Shown piece by piece: positions 1 through 10,699 of a stretch of DNA of 64,000 nucleotides; the stretch's first letter is position 1; each line of letters begins with the position of its first letter. A program made the position numbers and the translations under genes. The notes beneath the pieces are model-generated. The model did no database searches and was not told where the DNA came from. It worked only from the letters and a program-made list of their open reading frames with translations. This DNA comes from Paulinella micropora (taxonomy: Eukaryota > Cercozoa > Imbricatea > Euglyphida > Paulinellidae): NCBI GenBank assembly GCA_019918135.1, contig WBZZ01000121.1:40001-104000 (forward strand), in the 5' to 3' direction.

Positions 1-80
1 ATAATACGAAATGTGATAAACGATATGATTCATTATTTACAGAATATAAAGGAAGTAATCAGAGCCCCAACGGAGTTGGT

Positions 81-130
<50 letters not shown>

Positions 131-180
131 ATATATATACAGAATGTAAAGGAAGTAGTCAGGGCCCCACCGGAGTTGGT

Positions 181-233
<53 letters not shown>

Positions 234-309
234 CATATATATATACAAATATATATATATATATACAGTAAAGGAAGTAATCAGGGCCCCACCGGAGTTG
301 GTATACATA

Positions 310-341
<32 letters not shown>

Positions 342-365
342 ATATATATATATGTATACAAAAAG

Positions 366-397
<32 letters not shown>

Positions 398-426
398 GGC
401 TAGCACTTCTGGCGAGAAGGTCTAGC

Positions 427-467
<41 letters not shown>

Positions 468-510
468 TATACATATATATATGGAGGGGTGCACAGTATG
501 GCACCCCACG
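1..510. repeat. (TA)n microsatellite with three embedded copies of a ~41-bp module
   Basis: Long TA/TATG tracts separate three near-identical non-repeat modules at 44-86, 145-186 and 268-308. Each contains GGAAGTA.TCAG.GCCCCA and CGGAGTTGGTATACAT and runs straight into a fresh TA tract. The open frames here only read out TAT/ATA codons (Tyr-Ile runs) and are not genes. A unit made of module plus TA tract has evidently been duplicated together. Confidence 0.85.
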
Positions 511-540
511 GGAAGAGGTGGTTGGGCCTCTTCCCACTGG

Positions 541-713
541 TTTCGAGGCTATGTCGTTGTGTTGGCTCCGAGGCTATGTTGTTGTGTTGGTTCCGAGGCT
601 ATGTTGTTGTGTTGGTTCCGAGGCTCTGTTGTTGTGTGGGTTCCGAGGCTATGTCGATGTGGGTTCCGAGGCTATGTTGGTGCGTTGGTTCCGAGGCCAT
701 GTCGTTGTGTTGT
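541..713 (+). repeat. 25-bp tandem minisatellite, seven units
   Basis: Seven head-to-tail units start at about 541, 566, 591, 616, 641, 664 and 689, with consensus TTCCGAGGCTATG followed by TTGTTGTGTTGG. The sixth step is two bases shorter. The frames over it read [11 protein letters not shown]-like repeats because 25 is not a multiple of three. I do not regard these frames as coding. Confidence 0.85.
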
Positions 714-1087
714 TTTTTATAAGACATACACCACGTGGGATCAAAGGGGTATTTACATTCCGCGATCTAGGGGTGGTGACGGGTTTCGAGGCGTCCCAGA
801 TACTTACCACAAAACGTCCTCATGCGCTGGCAGACCGCATGAAATGTCTGCTACCCCTGTGAGTACCTCCATGCGGGCCCTACCCAGTCTCGTGGAGCTC
901 TCATGCGGGGAAGATCAATCATTTGTAGTTGATTTCCTGCAAGGTACCCGACACTGTGCGGGTAGTAGGGACTTTTGGGGCCTTCTATGCAGGATGATTA
1001 GAGTCACTCTTCCCTCCCCAACATACTCACAGTCCCTGTTGGGTCGAGGGATGGAGGCGCATGGCCCTCGGGCTCAGCATGACAGAT

Positions 1088-1088
<1 letters not shown>
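714..1088. other. Unique spacer, no gene seen
   Basis: Mixed-composition sequence between the minisatellite and the next TA tract. No domain-like open frame, RNA gene or long repeat is visible. Confidence 0.5.
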
Positions 1089-1130
<42 letters not shown>

Positions 1131-1158
1131 TAGCACTTCTGGCGAGAAGGTCTAGCAG

Positions 1159-1218
<60 letters not shown>

Positions 1219-1560
1219 TATATATATATTTGTGGCTAGCACTCCTGGCGAGAAGGTCTAGCAGGTATGTATGTATATGTATGTATATGTATGTATATGT
1301 ATGTATGTATGTATGTATGGATGGATGGATGGATGGATGTGTATGTATGTATGTATGCATGTATGTGTATGTGTATGTGTATACGTATGTATGTATGTAT
1401 GTATGTATGCAGGTATGTATGTATGGATGTATGTATGCATTTATATATTTATGATGTATGTATGTTTGTATGTATGTATGTTTGTATGTATGTATTTATG
1501 ATGTATGTATGTATGTATGTATGTAGTATGTATGTATGTATCTATTTATAATATACAATA
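1089..1560. repeat. (TA)n then TATG/TATC microsatellite
   Basis: TA tracts to about 1232 are followed by roughly 290 bp of TATG-type tetranucleotide repeats with GGAT and TTTG interruptions. The long frames on both strands (MYVCM and IHTYIH runs) come from the repeat. Confidence 0.9.
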
Positions 1561-2406
1561 TGATAAATGATATGATTAAACGTTTACATAATGTCCATGA
1601 AGTAATAATAATGAATGACGTATCGTTAATGCAAGGTAAAAATGTAGTGAAAGTATAGTACATCGTTTCAACCTGGGGTAAGGTCCAAGTGTAGGTGTAG
1701 GTGTTAGGGTCGAAGGACGGGGTTAGCGATCCCGAGCTCACCGTCAAACAGGCCAGCTGTGCTGGGAAGCCTGTAGAAGGGACCGAGGGAAGGAGGAAGT
1801 GGGGTTGCCGTTAAGAGCTTACTTCTCCAGTGATTGTGAAAAATATGAACGAAATCAAAATTCGATAGGACCTCAGGGGGTGAGAAGAAACTTGACAGCC
1901 GATGCAGGGCAAATGGTTGGTACACGACTCCTGTGCATACACACACATAAACATGCACATATAGAAGCATGGGGTAATATTTTACATTTCCATGCATGCA
2001 TGAATGTTAGCCGATGCAAGGGCAAAAACGCTGTAGGCATCTCTGCACGCGTGTTTGCTTGAGGATGGATTGTTAAGGTGGATTCTGTACGTGTATGTAT
2101 GCATGCATGTATGCAGGTATGTATGGATCGCTTGAACGACAGTGACCCGCCAAGGCAAGGGCAAGCAGACCCACTCCCGTTAAACCTACACACATCCCCT
2201 TTTTGTCAGGTGTCTAACAGCATCCCGTTCAAGTCATTTAAGGGTGCCAATAGGTTGTAACAGATTTATCAACGGAAACCTGTGAAAGAATTCTCGGAAA
2301 TCCATACATATCTTGATCAGTATGTCATCTGTATCAACGCGATTAAAAAAAAAGTTCCCATCATAACGCAAAATTCCGCCAAACTATGGACCTCCATCAG
2401 ACGGCG
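1561..2406. other. Intergenic sequence without recognisable gene
   Basis: Mixed sequence with a few ATGC/TATG runs near 2095-2125. Short open frames of about 60-105 codons on both strands show no recognisable domain, and none is favoured by a plausible start context. Confidence 0.4.
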
Positions 2407-2558
2407 CGCTTTTAAATAAAAATAAAAGTCAAGCAGAAAAAATAAAAGTAAAGCAATTTTTTTTTTTTAAGTAAAGCATTCTCGGGTGCCGTAGTAGTTC
2501 CCAAAATACCAACAGAGAAAACCCCCCAAAAAGCCCTCCATACAGCACTCAAGAAAAA
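2407..2558 (+). repeat. ~150-bp dispersed direct repeat, copy 1
   Basis: This segment, from CGCTTTTAAATAAAAATAAA through a T-run and CTCGGGTGCCGTAGTA to AAAACCCCCCAAAAAGCCCT, recurs in the same orientation at 23,198-23,345 with small indels. Both copies lie shortly upstream of Polinton-type blocks. It could be a fragment of a separate repeat family or a degraded element end. Confidence 0.75.
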
Positions 2559-3395
2559 TATAAGACCTTACAGGGTTTCAAGTGAAACAATCCAATTGAT
2601 TATTTCTTCGTCATCCCCAACTTTTTTCATCACAGCGGAGAGAGAAGGAAAGACGAGAATTTACTCCTCTTCTCTCCCACGAGAAACCAGAAAGAAATTT
2701 TTCTTTCTAGGTCTTTTCATGGTTATTTCGCGAGCAACCCAAGCAAACAAATAATTTTCATTTCTCTCTTCCTCTCTACGAATGAAAAATTTTCGTTCTG
2801 CTTGAAGGGAACTTATCTCTTCCTTCCCAAGCAGGGCGAAATCCCGAGGAACCCTCACAAAGCGGGGATTCTTCATCTCTGGTGGGGCTTTGGCTTCAAC
2901 ATCTCCCCAAGGCTTCCAGATACCTACAACCACATTCATTGTCGCAAAAAAAGAAACAATAGAGTTAGGACTTACCCTCGATAGTGAGTTCGCCGAGTTG
3001 TTCTGCTACTTAGTTTTGCTCTCCCATACTCTACACACACACGAAAAAAGTATGTGTAGTAGAAATTTCTTTGAACGAAAGTGGGGTTTAAACCCCTTGG
3101 TTTTTAAAAAAACCAATGTTGTTGTTTGGAGTAATCCGAAACAACTGATTGCACTAAATCTTTTTTATTCCGATTTGCTATCCACACTCTCGGTTTTATA
3201 GACTCTGTGCATATTTCTATCCTTTTTACTATTAATAGTATTATTAATACTATTATTCACATATTCACTAATCCCATCACTAGAATATTTATTGAAAGAA
3301 GCATTAAACTACAAATGCTCTTTCTCAATTCCAGCGAGAATACTATTCATGACAATGGCGGAAAGTTGGCCACGATTATCCTTTTTCCAATTATA
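2559..3395. other. AT-rich leader to the first Polinton block, no gene seen
   Basis: Contains short perfect palindromes such as GGGGTTTAAACCCC and TTGGTTTTTAAAAAAACCAA near 3085-3115. A frame on the minus strand at 2661-2939 and one on the plus strand at 2890-3201 are open, but neither resembles a known family and they overlap. I leave them uncalled. Confidence 0.4.
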
Positions 3396-3399
3396 AAAA

Positions 3400-3726
3400 T
3401 TATCCCGTTCTTTGTTTTTTTTCCAATTTCTTTTGTCTCAATCTAATAAGTCTATCATCCTCTACTTCATTATTTTCAATAGTCATACGTTCTAACATCT
3501 CATTGATAGCCTCAACCTTAATTAGGTCTGGCTGTTTCTTTTCAATGAGACGAGAGATTTCTTTATCCGCTTTTGAAATTCTTTCTTCGCAAGCGATTTT
3601 ATCCTTATTCAATCTATATTCCTCAAACCAATCGGATTTAGTTTTGCTTCTGCTTGGAATTAAGTCCATTATTTTTTTGCGACACTGCGACAAAAAAGTG
3701 AAATTCTGTCGCAACCTCTGCGACAC
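3400..3726 (-). CDS. Small charged coiled-coil-like protein in the Polinton block
   Basis: A 108-residue frame rich in Lys, Glu and Arg, with heptad-like stretches in the second half (EERISKADKEISRLIEKKQ). No family is recognised. It is antisense to the tail-fibre group and lies just upstream of the integrase on the same strand. Just above its start the DNA holds repeated TGCGACACTGCGAC motifs. It may be an accessory gene of the Polinton or a chance frame. Confidence 0.35.
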   Translation of the reverse strand: MSQRLRQNFTFLSQCRKKIMDLIPSRSKTKSDWFEEYRLNKDKIACEERISKADKEISRLIEKKQPDLIKVEAINEMLERMTIENNEVEDDRLIRLRQKKLEKKQRTG

Positions 3727-3758
3727 TGCGACACCGCCGTGTTTTGGTGTCGCATGGA
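3669..3758. repeat. Short TGCGACA direct and inverted repeats
   Basis: TGCGACACTGCGACA occurs twice, with TGTCGCA-type inverted copies between and after, so the segment can fold into alternative hairpins. Confidence 0.55.
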
Positions 3759-3845
3759 CATATGCGCGGAAATAGAATTTCTAGAATTTGATGTAATAAA
3801 TAATAATTCAAATATTTTCTTTTTAGCAATTTATTTGGTGATTCG

Positions 3846-3922
3846 TGTGTGGTAAAATGGTTAGGAAGCATGCCTTTGAAAATTTGGTCGCCAGTTCAAT
3901 TCTGGTTGATGATTTTACATAC
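3846..3922 (+). tRNA. Degenerate tRNA-like sequence (possible tRNA-Gln relic)
   Basis: An A-box-like run (TGGTAAAATGGTTAGGA) is followed by CTTTGAAA where an anticodon loop would sit and by a good T-arm, CCAG-TTCAATT-CTGG. The acceptor and anticodon stems do not pair well, so it is either a decayed tRNA gene or a tRNA-derived promoter. The resemblance to eukaryotic tRNA-Gln (TTG) is by memory of the family pattern. Confidence 0.35.
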
Positions 3923-3946
3923 ACCGCATCATCCATTTTTTTTTTC

Positions 3947-5231
3947 TTATAAATCTAATATTACCTTAGCCTTTTTTTCTCGCTTTGAAGTTCTTATGTT
4001 CTCTGGTTGAATGTCCTCCCGTTTTAGCAGTTCTTTAGTCTTTTTTTCTTTAATAACTTCTTTAGTTTGCTCCTTCATATCTTTTTCTTCGTCAATTGGT
4101 TTAATAAAATCAGTTTTTAATAAATCTCTTGGACTTACTAATTCATCGTTATTTAATATGATTTTAAACCCCTTCCGCCCCTTGACTTTATAAATAATCT
4201 TGCTGAAAGTCTTACCACCTTTCGCGAACATTAGTTTTTTGTTTTCTTTTCTCACACTATCACCAACATTGAATTCGTCAATTAAATTATCTCCTGTTAT
4301 CACTTGTTTATTTTTATCTCTCCCGAAAAATACTTCCGCTGGTTTAGCCTGAATATTGCTGTTGACATTCAAGACAACAAAAAAAATTGATTTTTCTGTT
4401 TTGGTTGGAATTTCAGTTTTGGTTGGAATTTTGATTTTGGGTGAAAATTTGAATTTTTCAAATTAACGGCTATATTCGTCCGCAAAATATCGTAAATTTT
4501 CGCGAAATGTTACCGTTAAATTTGAAAATTTGAATTTTTGTCACAAAAATGAAAAACTGTCACAAAAATGAAAATCTGACACAAAAATGAAAAACTAATT
4601 TTTGTTGTTGTCTTGAATGTCAACAGCAATACCTCTATGAACTTTATGATTATAAGCATCTACTAAGTCTTGAATATAACTAACCCAATCAAAATTACGA
4701 TTGGTTTCAAATAAAAGGTCAAGCCATCTCTTAATACTTCGTATCACTCTATCAACAACCGCAAGTGCTCTATGGTCGCCGACTTCAACAACATGTTTAA
4801 TTCCATTTTCAATAAATAATCGCGGGTTGCTCCTTTATATTCTCCCCCGCTGTCAGTAGTAATTGATTTTGGTTTATATTTGATTGATTTCAAAGCATAA
4901 TAAACTTCTTTTGCTGTTTTATTTTTTAATGGAATGATTATTAAATATCTGCTATGACAATCAATCCAAACAAGCATCCAAGCATAACCATTATTTCCTT
5001 TCTTATCTTTTATCTTACTAGGCTCATATCTGCTAAGTCAAGAAAGACTTGGTCTAATGGTTTATCAACCCATATCGTGTTCCATATTTTCGGGTTCCTT
5101 TTCTGATGATGGATTTCTAGTGTTTCTTCTTCTTTTGTTTTAACTACTTCTCCCGTAGGTGTGTCTTCAGCATTAATAATTATATGTTTATTATCCATTT
5201 TATACAAAATATGAAAATATTTTTTATACAT
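3947..5231 (-). pseudogene. Retrovirus-type (rve, DDE) integrase of the Polinton fossil
   Basis: Read right to left, an N-terminal part (5,231 downward) is followed by the catalytic core around 4,977-4,750. The core has WIDCHSRYLIIIPLKN and ITTDSGGEYKG, typical of the first two acidic positions of the rve fold. A C-terminal part (4,372-3,947) carries the usual tail pattern, NSNIQAKPAEVFFGRD, then a basic KR-rich end. In Polintons and mavirus-type virophages this enzyme inserts the element into host DNA. The gene is interrupted by a MITE (4,356-4,629) and is broken in a few other places. It is treated as a fossil part and not rebuilt here. Confidence 0.8.
4356..4629. mobile_element. 274-bp MITE with ~28-bp terminal inverted repeats and TA target duplication
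   Basis: The left end TTGCTGTTGACATTCAAGAC (4356 on) is matched at the right by its inverse ending at 4629, and the inverted match continues into a T/A-rich run. TA dinucleotides flank both ends (4354-4355 and 4630-4631), as for Tc1/mariner-type insertions. The interior is AT-rich and non-coding, with tandem GTCACAAAAATGAAAAAC-like and TTTTGGTTGGAATTT-like repeats. It sits inside the integrase region. Confidence 0.85.
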
Positions 5232-5234
5232 ATA

Positions 5235-5803
5235 ATGCCGACAGTAAAAGTCCTTAGAAAAGTATTAGGAGAAGAAAAAAGGAGACGATGTCCGAAAATT
5301 AGCAAATTAAAAAAGGCTGAACTTCTTAAATTAATGGAACATTATGGAACGATGGTCTCGGAAAAGAACTTGAAAGTTTAAGAAAATTACGAAACCACCA
5401 CCTAAGTTTAAACCTTCGGAAAAAAACAAACATTCATTAAGACAAGTAATGACATTTCATTAACTCAAGATAAAATGAAAGAAATTGAAATTATTAATAG
5501 AGAAATTGATGAAGTATATGAAATTACGAAAAATTACCTTCATATAAAGAACTAAGAAGAAATACTCTTGATGAAACATTGAATTCAATTCAAAAGAATT
5601 TTACTGATGAATTCTACAAATATCAAGAACCTTTATTTGAAAAAGTAAAAAAACATATGAAAAGCAAAGATTGGAACCATGCACTGAAAATTCATGCTCA
5701 ACATTTTGCTGATGCTTATAAACTCTTTAAGAAAAAAAGAACTTCAATCTCAAGAGAGTTTAATAAAGATATATGGAAAAAACGAATTAAATGCGGTAGA
5801 TAA
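5235..5803 (+). CDS. Unrecognised Polinton genes, first with a SAP-like basic helix pair
   Basis: The first frame (5,235-5,381) reads MPTVKVLRKVLGEEKRRR and then CPKISKLKKAELLKLMEHYG, resembling a short SAP-type DNA-binding helix pair. A second frame (to 5,803) is Lys/Glu-rich (FADAYKLFKKKRTSISREF). They lie divergently from the integrase and convergent with the next gene. Function unknown; the region is probably a decayed small gene of the element. Confidence 0.35.
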
Positions 5804-5804
5804 A

Positions 5805-6212
5805 TTAAAACTTTAAGAAATATTTTTCAACATCATTTTTTTCTTTCTTAGCACCACCAGAAGATTGATTACCTTTCCCATTCTTTGGTTTTGGTACTTC
5901 TTCTTCACTACTCTCACTTTCGCTTTCACTTTCTTCACTCTCCTCAGTCTCTGGTTTCTTATTATTCAATCTGTCTGATCGACAGATATCTCTCTTATTC
6001 TCTGCTTTCGCTCTTTTGATTTTCATTTTCTCCATCTTTTCGGCAATGATATCAGTGAAATCAACCTCATCCTCACTCTCACTCTGCTCATCTGGGCTAT
6101 CATTATCTTTTTCATTAATAATATCCTCAGCGAATTTCTTTTCTTCAATTTGTTTTATTTGTTCCTCCATATCTTCGTCTTCTTGCTTTACAGCATTTCG
6201 GTATTGTGCCAA
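5805..6212 (-). CDS. Acidic Ser/Glu-rich small protein
   Basis: A 135-residue frame begins MAQYRNAVKQEDEDMEEQ. An extended acidic middle with SESESESSEEE-type runs is followed by a basic tail (KPKNGKGNQSSGGAKKEK). No fold is recognisable and it is probably disordered. It abuts the divergent tail-fibre gene across a short AT-rich spacer (6,213-6,369) that probably holds both promoters. Confidence 0.45.
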   Translation of the reverse strand: MAQYRNAVKQEDEDMEEQIKQIEEKKFAEDIINEKDNDSPDEQSESEDEVDFTDIIAEKMEKMKIKRAKAENKRDICRSDRLNNKKPETEESEESESESESSEEEVPKPKNGKGNQSSGGAKKEKNDVEKYFLKF

Positions 6213-6369
6213 ACATTTTTAGCATGCTCCATCTTTCGTTGTTTCGCTTTCGCTTTTATTCCTTCCACAGCACTACCCCAATTCTTACGACTTCCTTCGG
6301 CAGACGGCATTTATACTAAAAGTTTATTTTTTAGTATTTTTAAAATTAAATATTTATTAAATATATAAT

Positions 6370-9300
6370 ATGTCGAACTATAAGTCGCTCTTAGGCCTTA
6401 ATGAGTTGGCTAGTCTAGATATAAAAAATGTAGACCTTACCAACACAAACATAGTGGGCTTAAATACAGATAGAGTGCCAGAAGATGCCGACCCAATAAA
6501 TCTTTATTATACTGATGCGCGATTTGACACACGTCTCGCTTTAAAATCAACAACTGACCTAAAAGAAAGACTTAATTATTATTGGACTGACGGGCGATTT
6601 GATGCGATGCTTACAACTAAATCAACAACCGACATCAAAGAAGGCAAAAAATTATACTATACAGAGCAACGAGTAAGGGATAATGACGAAGTCAAAGCCT
6701 CAACTCAGCACCGCTCTAATACTTCCAATCCGCACCAAACCAGTCTATACAATCTGATTGACACTAACATATCTGCACCAGAGGTCGGTCAATACTTAAC
6801 ATACAACGATGTAGATGGTAAATGGATGAATACCACCCTCGGTTCAATTGATACACTCTCCGATGAAGTAATAACCGCACCAATAGCCACTAATAGTTAT
6901 CTAACATATAATTCAATAAACTGGGTAAATAAAACATTTCCGATAAATGTTGATGAATTCGGCAATATTAATATGGGCGGATATTTGAATATAACAGAAG
7001 TAAATTTACTAAATACCAAAGATGTTGATAAATGGATATTTGAGCATAATGATAATAATGATAAAGTGTCAGCAGCTGGAAGTATAGATAGCCACAGCGA
7101 TGTGACAATAACAGGCTTCCCATCAGATAATCAACTACTCATTTATAGCACGGGGCAATGGAGAAACACTACATCACCCTTTCTGAGATTAGACGGCACT
7201 GCCAGTATGACGGGAGGACTAAATATGGGTGGTTATGCTATTTCAGGGGCTTCTACGTATAATGGAATTAATCTCGCTAATCTCGCACTTGATGGTTCGG
7301 TGGTCAAACTAACAGGAGACCAAACCATAGGAGGAATTAAAACATTTAGCAGTATAATAAATGCGAGTGCTGGTCTTGATATGAAAAGTCAAAACATTAC
7401 AAATGCAAATCAACTAAATGGCAGGTCTATCACAACTTGGCTATCAGAGCATGATGCGAACACGGCGAAAGTGTCAGCAGGTGGGTCTATTGATACTCAA
7501 AGTGATGTGATTATAACAACAGCATCAGATAATCAACTACTCATTTATAGCACTGGACAATGGAGAAACACAAACTCGCCCTTTCTTAAATTAACGGCAC
7601 TGCTAGTATGACGGGAGGACTAAATATGGGGAATCAAAATATAACAAATGTAAATCTTGTTGGGTGTTGATGTTTCTGTCCTTGATAGTTCGGCAGTTAA
7701 AACCTCAGGAAACCAAACCATAGCAGGAATTAAGACATATAGCAGTGGTGTTGAAATTACTGGAAATTCAATCAATTCAACAACAAAGGGAACATTCATT
7801 GTTTATCAATTCTACCAGTAATATCGGGTCAATTTCTAGTTTGGATATGAAAACAAATACGTATTACAACTTTGAAATTTCAGCGAAAAAAATAAGTTTT
7901 ATTATTGATGGGACGATTGTTTCGTGGTTTAATGCTACTGGCTTAGATTGTAATAGTAGTCGGATTGTTAATCTAGGAGCACCACAAAATGCGAATGAAG
8001 CGGTAAATAGGCAATATCTGGATGATAATTGTGTGAAACTAACAGGAGACCAAACAATAACAGGAATTAAAACATTCAACGGGACGAGCACTACGATAAA
8101 ATATCTAACTTTAACACAAACGGCTGATTTTAATAATCAAGAAATCATTAATGGTGGAAATATTACATATAACGGGGCGAGGATATTAAACCAAAATGGA
8201 GGAGATATATTCTTTTCGCAGACAACTGGTGATTATCAATATTTCTTATTTACTCTAAATACTGCCACAAGTGGAACCGCGAACCAAAGAGGTTATGTAT
8301 TCACGAATGTAGCATTTGATGTAAAAGGAGCAGCTCTTTATATTTCAAAACTTTTGGATAATAAAAGTGCTTCGTCTGACATTGTCCGTTTTAACAATGC
8401 TGGTGGTATGCGGTTTTATGGTGCTTTGGATATGAATTCAAATAATGTAACAAATGGTGGAACAATTACTTCAACCGCAGGCATAACTACAACCGCATTA
8501 ACGGCGAGCGGATTATTAACAGCAGATGGCGGTTGCAAGTTATCTATTCAAAATAAAGTAGATGGAGGAAATGGACAGGGCATATTTCTGTGGGATACAG
8601 ACAACGCAGGATGGGAGATTTATATGGCTCAGCCGGGGACAGGTAAAAGTCTATCTGGAGGGTCTGCGGTTGCAGGCAACGATATTTCAGGCTTTGCTAT
8701 AATATTTAGGTCTGGTTTTGCTTCAACAGATGGTTTTGTGTGGGAAAATTCTAATGAGCAATTGTTAATGTCATTAAATGGGGCAAACGGGACTTTATGG
8801 ACAAAAGGACTGATAACGGCTAGTGCGGGGATAATATTATCAACAACAACATTAACGACGAGTGATAAAATAACAACAGCAACAGGCAAACCAATAATTA
8901 TAGGAAACACAACAAAAGGAATAGGTACGACAGCGGGTTTAGAATTGTATGGGACTTTTAATAATAATACTGCTGGAGCACACATACAAGCGATTACAAC
9001 AGAAGATATATATCCTACATTTGGACTATTTAATTTAGGACATAATAGCATAAATATGGGTTTTGATGCTTATTTAGATGTCGCGGGATGGAAATCAAGT
9101 TATGCGAGTTCAAACTTTTTTATTAATAAATTTTCCAACAAACTTAGATTTTTGTATGATAGTGGGAAAAGTGTTGGGACTGCTGTTCCTTGGTCTGTGG
9201 CTCTTGAACTTGATACAGCAGGCTTATTAACAACAAAGGCAATAACGGCGAGTGGATTAATAACAGCAAATGCGGGTATTACATACACGGGAGTGCTAAC

Positions 9301-10082
9301 GACCACAACATTAACTAGTGGAGCAAAGATAGGAATACAAGGAGGAACAGACGGGACGAATGCGAGAGGAATATTTATGTGGGAGACAGCAAATACAGAC
9401 TGGGGCATTTATATGTCTCAATCTGGTGCGAGTAAATCATTAAGTGGAGGAACAGCACTAGCAGGTGGCGTTGGAGGTGGTATAACAAGTTATGCTTTAA
9501 GATTTAGATGTGGCACGAACACAACGAAAGGTTTTATATGGGAAAATCGTAATGCTGTTTTAATGTCTTTAAGAGCAAGCGATGGGCAATTATGGGTATC
9601 GTCTAATCCAATTCAATATTCAGACAGGAGAAAAAGAGAAGATATAAAGGAATGCTTAGGCTTAGATTTTATTAATAAGTTAAATCCAGTCTGCTATCGT
9701 ATGATTGATGATAAAAGAATGTAGGACTGGCTTAATAGCACAAGAATTAGAGGACATACTAACAGAAATGAATATGCTAGATTTTGGCGGTTTTATTAAA
9801 GAAACAATTATGGTTCCGAGTCCAAAGCAAAGAAAAGAATGCGAATTGAAAGGTGTGAGTGTTAATCCAGAAGATGTTAAATGTGTTGATAGTGGTGATG
9901 TCGGTTATGGTATAGGTTATTCCGAGTTTATCGCCCCGTTAATTAAGGCCACACAGGAGTTATCGGAAAAGGTAGTTAATTTAGAAAAACAAAATAATAA
10001 TCTCATGCTTATTATAGAAGATCTATCTAAGCAACTTTCTGAAATACGAGCAGTCGCGCTTCCTCCTAATGCCCAACAATAA
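6370..10082 (+). pseudogene. Tail-fibre-like protein with C-terminal S74 intramolecular chaperone (Polinton fossil part)
   Basis: A very long repetitive protein region. The first third has YYTDARFDTRLALKSTTD-type repeats seen in phage and giant-virus fibre shafts. It then has many LTGDQTI.GIKTF and GGSIDS.SDV.IT repeats and beta-rich Gly/Thr/Asn stretches. Near 9,620-9,700 it reads SDRRKREDIKECLGLDFIN, the start of a peptidase-S74-type endosialidase chaperone that trims itself off and drives fibre trimerisation. A Gln/Lys coiled coil follows (KVVNLEKQNNNLMLIIEDL). It is preceded by TATATAAT just before the start. It would be a virion surface fibre. A couple of breaks are visible, so it is a fossil. 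Confidence 0.75.
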
Positions 10083-10425
10083 TACAACTAGACTTCACAG
10101 ACCACCGCCTATTATGGATATGGATGGCGAACTAACTCCCGAATTAAAGTCTCGTGTTCTTGAAGTAGAACTAAAGACTGAGGAAAAAAAAGTAGAGCAC
10201 GAATTGGAAGATAACTGGAATTGTTGTTGTATAAAAAACAGACCGACCGACAGCCGACTTATTAAATATTTATTTCAAATGGGTATCATTATTGTCATTA
10301 TAACCCTTTGTATCGTGAGGCTATCTGAAAATAACTTACCTTGTGATGTTGCTAATACTTATGTCGGAATTTTGACTTTACTCATAGGAATTTGCCTTCC
10401 ATCGCCTTCTTCAAGTAAGAAGTGA
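10069..10425 (+). CDS. Small membrane protein of the Polinton block
   Basis: A 118-residue frame. The N-terminal half is charged and coiled-coil-like (ELTPELKSRVLEVELKTEEK). A CCC motif follows, then two hydrophobic segments around residues 70-85 (MGIIIVIITLCIV) and 98-112 (YVGILTLLIGICLP), and a short Ser/Lys tail. It overlaps the end of the fibre gene by a few bases. Polinton-like viruses often carry such a two-helix membrane gene near the fibre. Function unknown. Confidence 0.55.
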   Translation: MPNNNTTRLHRPPPIMDMDGELTPELKSRVLEVELKTEEKKVEHELEDNWNCCCIKNRPTDSRLIKYLFQMGIIIVIITLCIVRLSENNLPCDVANTYVGILTLLIGICLPSPSSSKK

Positions 10426-10488
10426 GCATTCGTATAAATGTATGTTATACCAAGAACTATCGCCAGCACACATTAAAGGCAGGGCATC

Positions 10489-10518
10489 ATCCCACCCAAT
10501 ATATGTATTGGGTGGGAT
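10489..10518. terminator. Perfect 12-bp stem / 6-nt loop hairpin after the membrane-protein gene
   Basis: ATCCCACCCAAT, loop ATATGT, then ATTGGGTGGGAT. It lies about 65 bp past the stop of the preceding gene and well ahead of the next start (10,700). Palindromic transcript ends are known in mimivirus-type viruses and their virophages. A 3'-end-forming role here is inference. Confidence 0.5.
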
Positions 10519-10699
10519 GCACTAAAAGGCTTATACACACATTTAAATTTAGTTTCTATTCCTTACTTTATACAATAAGCACACGCATCTCGTTTTGTTT
10601 GATTTGCTCTGCTATAAAAGTCGCAGGCTGTCCGACCTAACACAGAGCATACAAATAATAATATTAATAACATTTTTTATATTATATATTATATAATTT

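Larger units (their letters stand above)
397..1266. repeat. Second microsatellite-bound module, three dispersed copies
   Basis: A 34-bp module (GGCTAGCACT.CTGGCGAG followed by AAGGTCTAGCAG) occurs at 397-430, 1127-1160 and 1233-1266, each time flanked by TA tracts. The copies differ by one or two bases. Like the first module it looks like a short sequence carried along by expansion of the surrounding microsatellite. Confidence 0.8.

Noticed and set aside
13-1551. Tyr-Ile and Met-Tyr-Val-Cys frames
   Set aside because: Translation of TA and TATG microsatellites.
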